Of a stretch of DNA of 64,000 nt, positions 1 through 6,732 are shown piece after piece (the first letter of the stretch is position 1; the number at the start of each line of letters is the position of its first letter). Position numbers and translations under genes: made by a program. Under the pieces are notes generated by a model. It was not told the origin of the DNA. It did no database searches and saw only the letters and a list, made by a program, of their open reading frames with translations. This DNA is from an uncultured Tateyamaria sp. (GTDB lineage: Bacteria; Pseudomonadota; Alphaproteobacteria; Rhodobacterales; Rhodobacteraceae), in the NCBI RefSeq assembly GCF_947497045.1, contig NZ_CANMEU010000010.1, positions 89,545 through 153,544 of the forward strand, in the 5' to 3' direction.

Positions 1-987
1 GAGCAATCGCTGCGGAACCCACACCCGCCTCGTTCGAGAACGCCGCACGCTTGAACCCCTGGATCAACGCGCCGACAAATCCGCCCACCACACCAAGACC
101 CGTGAACGCACCTGCAAAGATCTGACCAAAGGCCTATCCGATCATGTCAAAGTTCACGATCAAGACGATAATCGCGGCCCCCACATGGAGAATGCCCATG
201 AACGGCACGATTTTTTCGGTGACCCGCGCGATGGATTTGATCCCGCCCACGATGACGGCAAAGACCAAAGCCGCAAAGAAAAGCCCCGTGATCCAGCCCG
301 GGAAATCGCCGGAGATCTGCGTGATCTGCGCATGCGCCTGATTGGCCTGAAACATGTTTCCGCCACCCAACGCGCCAAGGATACAGAACACCGAAAACAG
401 CACTGCAAGGATCTTGCCGCCGGGCAGGCCCAATTCGTCAGACCCTTTCGAGATGCAATACATCGGGCCACCGGAAACGGTCCCCTCGGGGTACTCGTTC
501 CGATATTTCACACCCAAGGTGCATTCGGTGAACTTGGACGCCATACCCAGCAAACCGGCCAGGATCATCCAGAACGTCGCGCCCGGCCCACCAATCCCGA
601 CAGCCACCGTGACACCTGCAATGTTGCCCAGACCGACTGTGCCCGACAGGGCCGTGGCAGGCGCCTGAAAGTGGCTCACCTCGCCCGCATCTCCGGGGTC
701 GGAATAGCCGCCCTTGACCAAACTGATGGCATGGCCAAAGAACCGGAACTGCACCCCAGCAAAGTAAACTGTAAAGATGGTGGCACCGACGACCAGCCAC
801 ATCACGATCCAGGGAAATTCGTGCCCGGGACCGACATGAATATGAAGTTGACGAACCAGCCTGTTGCGTTCGAAAACGCTTCGTTTACGCGAGCATCAAG
901 CGAGGCGGCGGCGTCTTGGGCAGACGCGGGCAATGCGACGACGATATAGGCCACAAAAGCCCGGAGAAGTGATTGAAAGTACTTTAT
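1..987 (-). pseudogene. AGCS-family sodium:alanine/glycine symporter, broken and cut by the window edge
   Basis: Read on the minus strand this is the N-terminal half of an alanine/glycine:cation symporter. It has a signal-like first hydrophobic segment ending in ASAQ, then the family blocks VSHFQAP, SGTVGLGNIAG, CTLGVKYRNEYPEGTVSGGPM and, past a stop, [13 protein letters not shown]. Three lesions are visible. An in-frame TAG (134-136) follows NFDMIG, yet homology resumes at once in the same frame ([10 protein letters not shown]). Near 815-820 the N-terminus and the body lie in different frames, as if one base of a Gly-Thr-Glu-Phe stretch were lost. The only start with a good Shine-Dalgarno (AAGGA, 9 nt) is ATA at 985-987. 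It lies 12 bp downstream of a universal stress gene, the same order as the intact pair at 18568-20565. Decay is the simplest reading; sequencing error at all three places is less likely. Confidence 0.8.
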
Positions 988-999
988 TTGATCAAATCC

Positions 1000-1431
1000 T
1001 TATGCGACGACAGTGACGGGAACGCGCGCGTTCATCACGAGATTTGCGGTTGAACTGCCAAACAGGCGCGACGTCAGCCCACCCGCGCTCGAGCGTGCAA
1101 CGACGATCTGGGAGGCACCTTCGGAATGGGCGATCTCATCAATGGTGTCGGCAACATCACCGTGGCGCACAATCGCCTTTGCCGAATGCCCCGCCTTTTT
1201 CAGCGCAGCGACAGCCGGATCGACGACGCGTTCCATCGCGATTGAAATCTCTTCCTCGCGCCGTTTATGGCGTTGCGCATTCTCTTCGGCTGTCTGAAAG
1301 GAAAACGGCGACCATTCGATCACATAAACAACGATCAACTCACAGGTTTCGCTGTTCGCCGCGACGCCGGTGGCGAATTCAAGGGCTTTCTTCCCCGAAC
1401 TCTGACCATCAAGTCCAATAACTAATTTCAT
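1000..1431 (-). CDS. UspA-family universal stress protein
   Basis: This 143-residue protein has a single Usp fold, starting MKLVIGLDGQ and ending in a beta strand VPVTVVA. It shares the unusual block VIEWSP-F-SF-T-EENA-RH-RREEEI with the protein at 18568-19002, so the two are close paralogues. The nucleotide-binding signature G-2x-G-9x-G-S/T is degraded here (ARSSAGG where the paralogue has GRRGQSG), so ATP binding may be lost. I chose the ATG at 1429-1431 because AGGGA sits 8 nt upstream; the ATG three codons earlier has no room for a ribosome site. The decayed symporter follows 12 bp downstream and was probably cotranscribed. The physiological role is not known; co-occurrence with an AGCS transporter suggests stress-linked amino-acid uptake (inference). 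Confidence 0.88.
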   Translation of the reverse strand: MKLVIGLDGQSSGKKALEFATGVAANSETCELIVVYVIEWSPFSFQTAEENAQRHKRREEEISIAMERVVDPAVAALKKAGHSAKAIVRHGDVADTIDEIAHSEGASQIVVARSSAGGLTSRLFGSSTANLVMNARVPVTVVA

Positions 1432-1775
1432 ATTCTTCATCCCTGATAATTTGGCCTTATGACTAGGCTTTCTGGTCGGGGAGCCGCTTGATCCGGCACG
1501 CCTCCCATCGGGTCGACCGTACGCTACAGAATGAAATTCCACCCAACGTTTCGTTTTGCGGCCAGAAACATGAGGGCATATCCGACATTTGTTCGCCAGT
1601 TACGCGCCTTTGACATGAAATCGCGTTGTGTCGTTGCTGCCCTTGGCGAGGTCGCGAATGGCCTGATGCGTCTTGTGTGCAGTGGATCAGTTGGTGGCTT
1701 GGTCTTTCCCAAAGGACGACGCGGTTTGCAGTGATGCAGCGCGGCGTGGGCCGGACATCCTGCGCCCCCTGCCCC
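1432..1775. other. Intergenic region, no gene recognised
   Basis: These 344 bp separate the stress-protein gene from the DUF808 gene, both on the minus strand. They must hold the promoter of the stress gene. Short open frames on both strands have no family resemblance and no ribosome site. Confidence 0.6.
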
Positions 1776-2744
1776 TTAAATCGCCTTCGGTGCCACGCGT
1801 CGCCACAGGGGCGTGATCACTTTCTCACCCACCGGGATCAGCACAAAACCCAACGCCAGACCAAGCACGCCGTCGATTGCGGCCTTGGTGAACCACGCCA
1901 CCGTACCGGACGCATCCCCGAGCGCCGCCGCCACCGACTTGCCCGCGCCATAGATCACGTCTTCGGGGCCGTGCCAGCCCATTTCGGCCAGCCCGTGCAC
2001 GATGATCGACCCGCCGACCCACAGCATGGCCGTGGTGCCGATGATTGTCAGCGCTTTCATAAACCCCGGCATCACCTTGACGATGCCGCGCCCAAGCACG
2101 CGGGTCAGGCCCAGACGACCCCGGTTGGACATGGCAAGCCCCACATCATCCGCCTTCACAATCAGCGCGACTGAACCATAGACGGCAACGGTGATCATAA
2201 TGGCGACAGCGGCCAGCGTCGCGGCTTCCATCCAGAAATTGCTCTCGGGGATTGCGGCCAGCGAAATGGTCATAATCTCGGCGGACAGGATAAAGTCGGT
2301 CTTGATCGCGCCCTTGGCTTTTTCTTCCTCAAGATGGGCGGGGTCCTGAACTTCGTTCTCTTTGCCCTCGTAATCCTCGTGCCCGTGCCCCCACCCCAGC
2401 ACATGGGTGACCTTTTCTGCGCCCTCGAAACAGAGATATGCGCCACCCAGCATCAACAGCGGTGGAATGGCCCAGGGTGCAAGGGCGGACAAGGCGAGAC
2501 CGGCAGGCAGCAAATAGACCAGCTTGTTGATCATGGAGCCCTTGGCGATACGCCAGATGATCGGCAATTCGCGGTCTGCGGAAAAGCCTTGGACGTATTT
2601 GGGAGTCACAGCCGCGTCGTCGATCACGGCCCCTGCGGCCTTGGACCCTGCCTTGACCGCCTGCCCAACGACGTCATCAACACTGGCCGCCGCGATCTTG
2701 GCGATTCCCGCCACATCGTCCAAAAGTGCCAAAAGACCGCTCAT
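1776..2744 (-). CDS. DUF808 family inner-membrane protein
   Basis: This 322-residue protein starts MSGLLALLDDVAGIAK and continues with AAASVDDV, AGAVIDDAAVTPKYV and GFSADRELPIIWRIAKGS, the hallmark N-terminal blocks of the DUF808 (YedI-like) family. About six hydrophobic segments follow, including a Gly/Ala-rich pair around residues 80-105 and three in the C-terminal half. A His/Glu-rich cytosolic loop (GHGHEDYEGKE) lies between the second and third. Length is normal for the family. The start is fixed by a GGAGCGGG ribosome site; a longer frame reaching 2807 adds 21 residues with no family match. It is divergent from the first gap gene and shares its regulatory region. No biochemical function is established for DUF808 proteins; they are presumed membrane transport or stress proteins. 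Confidence 0.9.
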   Translation of the reverse strand: MSGLLALLDDVAGIAKIAAASVDDVVGQAVKAGSKAAGAVIDDAAVTPKYVQGFSADRELPIIWRIAKGSMINKLVYLLPAGLALSALAPWAIPPLLMLGGAYLCFEGAEKVTHVLGWGHGHEDYEGKENEVQDPAHLEEEKAKGAIKTDFILSAEIMTISLAAIPESNFWMEAATLAAVAIMITVAVYGSVALIVKADDVGLAMSNRGRLGLTRVLGRGIVKVMPGFMKALTIIGTTAMLWVGGSIIVHGLAEMGWHGPEDVIYGAGKSVAAALGDASGTVAWFTKAAIDGVLGLALGFVLIPVGEKVITPLWRRVAPKAI

Positions 2745-2773
2745 ATTGCCCGCTCCGATTGTATGCCTGTTCG

Positions 2774-2788
2774 TGTTAGCGTCCGACA
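2774..2788. promoter_or_regulatory. Half-site of LacI-type operator
   Basis: TGTTAGCG followed by TCCGACA: the left arm matches the palindromes at 2809 and 4227, the right arm only weakly. It lies in the divergent DUF808/gap region. Confidence 0.4.
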
Positions 2789-2808
2789 GGCCAAAAAGTT
2801 CCACCACG

Positions 2809-2822
2809 TGTTAGCGCCAACT
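2809..2822. promoter_or_regulatory. LacI-type palindrome upstream of gap
   Basis: TGTTAGCGCCAACT is a near palindrome of the form TGTTAGCGnTAACA. Together with the neighbouring copies it suggests one repressor controlling both divergent genes. I recall a similar motif for the LacI-family carbon-metabolism regulator CceR of alphaproteobacteria; that assignment is from memory. Confidence 0.55.
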
Positions 2823-2838
2823 GTATACCATTGGACAC

Positions 2839-2852
2839 CTTTATCGCTAACA
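2839..2852. promoter_or_regulatory. LacI-type palindrome upstream of gap
   Basis: On the minus strand this reads TGTTAGCGATAAAG, with the same left arm and centre as the copies at 2809 and 4227. It lies 98 bp before the gap start. Confidence 0.55.
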
Positions 2853-2949
2853 CTTTGTTTTTTCGCCCCTTTCAGGGTTCTCAGGCCAAGGTGTGACCGC
2901 TAAGAGTTCCGAAACACTTAACGCGGCGCGGCACGAAGGACCACGTTTT

Positions 2950-3951
2950 ATGACAGTCAAAGTTGGCATTAACGGGTTCGGGCGCATCGGGCGCTGTACC
3001 TTGTCCCACATCGTCACCTCCATGCGAAACGACATCGACGTGGTAGCCGTGAACGCGACGGGGCCGCTCGAAACCGCGGCCCATCTGATGAAATATGACA
3101 GCATTCATGGCCGGTTCCCAAACGATATCACGGTTGCGAACAACACCATGGATCTGGGGCGCGGCCCGATCCGGATGATGTCGACCTACGACATGAGCAG
3201 CCTCGATTGGGAGGGTGTGGATGTGGTTCTGGAATGCACCGGGAAATTCAATGACGGGCACAAGGCCGCCGTCCACATGGATCGCGGTGCGGGCAAGGTT
3301 CTGCTGTCCGCCCCGGGCAAGAACGTGGACAAGACCATCGTGTTCGGGGTCAACGATAATCTGCTGGCGGCCAATGACCGAATGATCTCGAACGGGTCGT
3401 GCACCACCAACTGCCTGGCACCGCTGGCATCGGTGCTGGACACGGCATTCGGGATCGAACGCGGGGTGATGACCACGATCCACAGCTACACAGGGGACCA
3501 GCCAACCCTGGATCGCCGCCACGACGATCTGTACCGCGCGCGGGCGGCGGCGATGGCAATGATCCCGACCTCGACCGGGGCCGCCAAAGCACTTGGCGAG
3601 GTGTTGCCAAATCTTGCAGGCAAGCTCGATGGCACCTCCATGCGGGTGCCGACGCCCAATGTCTCGGCCGTGGATCTCACGTTCGAGGCGGGGCGTGATG
3701 TGACGGTCGAAGAGGTGAATGCGGCCATGGCAGACGCCGCGCGCGGGCCGATGGGCCGGGTGCTGGCCTATGACGACGAGGCAAAGGTGTCCGTCGATTT
3801 CAACCACACCGAACACTCGTCTATCTTTGCGCCCGACCAGACCAAGGTCGTGGGCAAGCGGTTGGTGCGGGTGCTGGCCTGGTATGACAATGAATGGGCA
3901 TTTTCGGCCCGTATGGCGGATGTGGCCGTCGCGATGGGACGGCTGAACTAG
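2950..3951 (+). CDS. gap: Glyceraldehyde-3-phosphate dehydrogenase, class I (first copy)
   Basis: The 333-residue enzyme oxidises glyceraldehyde-3-phosphate to 1,3-bisphosphoglycerate with NAD(P)+, or runs in reverse for gluconeogenesis, in the cytosol. The N-terminal Rossmann motif is VGINGFGRIGR, the catalytic cysteine lies in SNGSCTTNCLAP, and the substrate-binding blocks HSYTGDQP, TSTGAAKA and the C-terminal WYDNEW are present. The start ATG at 2950 has AAGGA 9 nt upstream; an in-frame ATG at 2893 adds 19 unrelated residues. The dinucleotide loop after strand 2 reads AVNATGPLET, while the second copy has AINDLGPVET, so coenzyme preference may differ between the two. A small membrane-protein gene and a second gap follow. 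Palindromes upstream point to carbon-source control. Confidence 0.97.
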   Translation: MTVKVGINGFGRIGRCTLSHIVTSMRNDIDVVAVNATGPLETAAHLMKYDSIHGRFPNDITVANNTMDLGRGPIRMMSTYDMSSLDWEGVDVVLECTGKFNDGHKAAVHMDRGAGKVLLSAPGKNVDKTIVFGVNDNLLAANDRMISNGSCTTNCLAPLASVLDTAFGIERGVMTTIHSYTGDQPTLDRRHDDLYRARAAAMAMIPTSTGAAKALGEVLPNLAGKLDGTSMRVPTPNVSAVDLTFEAGRDVTVEEVNAAMADAARGPMGRVLAYDDEAKVSVDFNHTEHSSIFAPDQTKVVGKRLVRVLAWYDNEWAFSARMADVAVAMGRLN

Positions 3952-4029
3952 GCGCGCACACGGCTTGCAAGGATGAGGCGGTGCTGTCACAACGGCGCTG
4001 CCTTTTTCGTTTCAGGACCGCAGCGCGCC

Positions 4030-4173
4030 ATGACCAACCGCATCGCATTTTTCCTTGGGTTGATCATCGTGATCGCAATCGTTGTCGACGTGACACTGTA
4101 CGGGAACGAACACCTTATTTTCCTTGCCAAAAAGCTGGCCGAACTGCTGGAATGGATGGCTTTCTGGCGCTGA
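4030..4173 (+). CDS. Small single-pass membrane protein between the gap genes
   Basis: A 47-residue protein starting MTNRIAFFLG with one strong hydrophobic helix (FFLGLIIVIAIVVDVTLYG) and an amphipathic tail rich in Leu and Lys ending EWMAFWR. I recall short proteins of this form between tandem gap genes in many Rhodobacteraceae, which supports it as real. It is 78 bp after the first gap and 129 bp before the second. The frame is open upstream to 3973, but those 19 residues are not conserved in character. Function is unknown; a membrane tether or regulatory peptide is possible but unproven. Confidence 0.7.
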   Translation: MTNRIAFFLGLIIVIAIVVDVTLYGNEHLIFLAKKLAELLEWMAFWR

Positions 4174-4226
4174 GCAGACGGGCGGCGATCCGCCCTGCCC
4201 GGTTGACACCTCTGCCCAAATGGCGT

Positions 4227-4240
4227 TGTTAGCGATAACG
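4227..4240. promoter_or_regulatory. LacI-type palindrome upstream of second gap
   Basis: TGTTAGCGATAACG is the best palindrome of the set, 62 bp before the second gap start, and shares its left half exactly with the copies at 2774 and 2809. Confidence 0.6.
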
Positions 4241-4302
4241 GCACGCAACGCCAGACGCGGCGTGCCTGAAACTGCATTCTGACACCAGATACGGGGGCTA
4301 TC

Positions 4303-5307
4303 ATGGCCATCAAAGTTGCGATTAACGGATTTGGCCGCATTGGCCGCAATGTGCTGCGCGCGATCATCGAAAGCGGGCGGACGGATATCGAGGTCGTGGC
4401 GATCAACGATCTGGGTCCGGTCGAGACCAATGCACACCTGCTGCAATACGACAGCGTGCATGGCCGCTTTCCGGTGCAGGTCAAAACCGGCGCGGACAGT
4501 ATCGATGTGGGCACCGGCCCGATCAAGGTCTCTGCGATGCGCAACCCTGCCGACCTGCCCTGGGGCCACGTGGATATTGTGCTGGAATGCACGGGCATCT
4601 TCACATCCAAAGACGCCTGCCAGGCACATCTGGAAAACGGGTCAAACCGGGTTCTGATCTCGGCCCCTGGCACAAACGCGGATAAAACAATCGTTTACGG
4701 GGTAAACCACGATCAATTGTCGGGCGATGATGTGATCGTGTCGAACGCATCCTGCACGACCAACTGCCTGACACCCGTGGCCAAGGTGTTGCACGACACG
4801 TTCGGCATCAAGCGCGGATTTATGACCACTGTGCACAGCTATACCGGCGACCAGCCGACGCTGGATACGATGCACAAGGACCTCTACCGCGCCCGCGCGG
4901 CGGCCCTGTCGATGATCCCGACCTCAACCGGGGCGGCCAAGGCCGTGGGCCTCGTAATGCCCGAACTCAACGGCAAGCTGGACGGCGTTGCAATCCGCGT
5001 GCCCACGCCCAACGTGTCTTGTGTGGACCTGACAGTTGAGGTCGATGGCGATGTCACCGCCGAGCAGATCAACACCGCGATGTCCGAAGCTGCGGCTGCC
5101 GGCCCTCTGAAAGGCGTGCTTGAGGTGACGGACGCGAAACTGGTGTCGATGGACTTCAACCACGACCCCCACTCGTCAATCTTTGCCACAGATCAGACCA
5201 AGGTCATGGGCGGCAACATGGTGCGGATCCTGTCGTGGTACGACAACGAATGGGGCTTTTCCAACCGGATGGGCGATACCGCTGTCGAGATGGGCAAATA
5301 TCTGTAA
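4303..5307 (+). CDS. gap: Glyceraldehyde-3-phosphate dehydrogenase, class I (second copy)
   Basis: A full-length 334-residue GAPDH with KVAINGFGRIGR, catalytic NASCTTNCLTP, HSYTGDQP and C-terminal WYDNEWGFSNRM. It resembles the first copy throughout but has the classical NDLGPVET loop after the second beta strand and a shorter C-terminal half-loop. The two copies probably arose by an old duplication and may split glycolytic and gluconeogenic work or NAD and NADP use (inference). The start is preceded by GGGGGCTATC, a purine-rich ribosome site. A strong intrinsic terminator follows 23 bp after the stop, closing the locus. Its own palindrome at 4227 implies that it can be transcribed separately. 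Confidence 0.97.
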   Translation: MAIKVAINGFGRIGRNVLRAIIESGRTDIEVVAINDLGPVETNAHLLQYDSVHGRFPVQVKTGADSIDVGTGPIKVSAMRNPADLPWGHVDIVLECTGIFTSKDACQAHLENGSNRVLISAPGTNADKTIVYGVNHDQLSGDDVIVSNASCTTNCLTPVAKVLHDTFGIKRGFMTTVHSYTGDQPTLDTMHKDLYRARAAALSMIPTSTGAAKAVGLVMPELNGKLDGVAIRVPTPNVSCVDLTVEVDGDVTAEQINTAMSEAAAAGPLKGVLEVTDAKLVSMDFNHDPHSSIFATDQTKVMGGNMVRILSWYDNEWGFSNRMGDTAVEMGKYL

Positions 5308-5328
5308 ACCAACAGTCTCTCTTTCGAA

Positions 5329-5357
5329 AAAGGCACCGTCCCGGCGGTGCCTTTTTT
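5329..5357 (+). terminator. Rho-independent terminator after gap
   Basis: The arms AGGCACCG (5331-5338) and CGGTGCCT (5345-5352) enclose a short loop and are followed by six T residues. Confidence 0.9.
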
Positions 5358-5647
5358 GTGAGCACATCTGGTTTTTCGCAGCGGATAACAGTTTTGATCC
5401 CAGATGATCATCGTTCGCGATGCAGTTTGCATTCGGCTTGCCCGGAAAAAACCATTCGCGCACCTGATTGCGTGGCCATCATGCCATCGAAATTTCTGCT
5501 GGGCATGCTTTTCATATCACCAGCGAGGTACGCTCAGAGGTTCAAGACGGCAATTCAAACAGATTGAAGCAGGCATTTGCCGGGCCTCACATGAACTCAC
5601 AGGGTGGGCACATTCCGGTCGTTCGCAGCATTCGGTCAATATTTGCT

Positions 5648-6271
5648 CTAGCGGCTGGTCGCCATCAACGCGCTACCCCCGAGGAGTAAGGAACCGCTTC
5701 CATAGCCCATTCGCTTTCGAGCCTTGATGCTGCGCATCATCTCTCGCGCCTGCGACGCCAGCAACGCATATCCAGCCAGCACGATGAACACCACCATCAT
5801 GGAGGTGGCCATCAGGATCAGGAATTGTGGAGTCATCGGATAGGCCGTATCCATGAACTGAGCGAGAAAAGCGACGTAGAACAGGATCGCCTTGGGATTC
5901 AGAGTGCCGGTCAGGAAACCGGCACGCAGGCTTGCAGCCCGTGGGACCGAATGCGCGGTTTCCAGAAGGTCACCTTCCACAAGCCGCCGCGCCGCAATAA
6001 TCTGGGAAATGCCCAACCACGCCATGTACGCCACTCCAGCCCATTTGAGGCCCTGATACGCTGCGCTTGACGTTGCCAGTATCACGCCAAGTCCAATGTA
6101 CGAGGCAGACATCACGACAACCCCGCCAAGCACGTCACCGAGGATGCAGAAAAGGGCTGCTCCCATGCCTCGTGACAAAGATTGCCCCAAGACCATCAAA
6201 ACGCTTGGGCCGGGTATCAGCGAAAGAACGGTGTAGGCGACGGCATAGGACAACCAGGTCTCGAATGTCAT
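5648..6271 (-). CDS. LysE/RhtB-family amino-acid exporter
   Basis: A 207-residue membrane protein with six predicted hydrophobic segments and the family's conserved N-terminal block IPGPSVLMVLGQSLSRG and mid-protein GFLTGTLNPKAILFYVAFLAQF. These proteins export amino acids such as threonine, homoserine or lysine by proton antiport. I chose ATG 6269-6271 because GGGGA lies 8 nt upstream and the family begins at this point; 65 upstream codons are open but lack family similarity. It stands alone, with a 340-bp space to the gap terminator. The substrate cannot be read from sequence. Confidence 0.92.
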   Translation of the reverse strand: MTFETWLSYAVAYTVLSLIPGPSVLMVLGQSLSRGMGAALFCILGDVLGGVVVMSASYIGLGVILATSSAAYQGLKWAGVAYMAWLGISQIIAARRLVEGDLLETAHSVPRAASLRAGFLTGTLNPKAILFYVAFLAQFMDTAYPMTPQFLILMATSMMVVFIVLAGYALLASQAREMMRSIKARKRMGYGSGSLLLGGSALMATSR

Positions 6272-6732
6272 TCCCAATCCCCACTTTACATGGCGCGTAT
6301 GTTTTGACCGACCGCTCGCGGTCACGGTGTCGATGCTGTCATCTGCCACCACATCGCAAATCTGATTGATGATCAACCGCGCGCAGCATGCGAACGCGTT
6401 CATCACTTCACGCAACCGTGTTCGCCCCTCCGGAAAATGGCCGGAATTGCCCACAGGGACCGGCAACTACATGCCTCTGGCTAAGTTGGTATTTTTACGG
6501 GCTAAATTTTGCCAATGCCTTCCGGAATCTCCAGCACGGAATTGCCAGAATCCCCGCATCCCGAATGATCGTTGGAGGCCGTGCCCTCCAACCAATACCG
6601 AGTGTGAGAAACAACACGACTGTCGAAGACAGAGGTTAGCCGCAGATCTGGACGCATGGTGATCCATTGCCATGGTGCCCGATCAAGTCCGTGACGGCCA
6701 GACTTTTGTCGGAAACACATCTTGGAGAAACG
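6272..6732. other. Divergent promoter region, no gene recognised
   Basis: These 461 bp lie between the LysE gene (minus) and the G8 protein gene (plus). Open frames continue from both sides but carry no recognisable domain. The region locally turns AT-rich near 6485-6515 (GTATTTTTACGG, CTAAATTTTG), a plausible promoter. Confidence 0.5.

Noticed and set aside
185..949. 254-codon plus-strand frame over the left-edge symporter
   Set aside because: Antisense to the AGCS sequence; low-complexity charged translation with no domain. The minus-strand reading has clear family motifs.
2881..3990. 369-codon minus-strand frame over the first gap gene
   Set aside because: It is the exact antisense of GAPDH in GC-rich DNA; the translation is His/Arg-rich without any motif.
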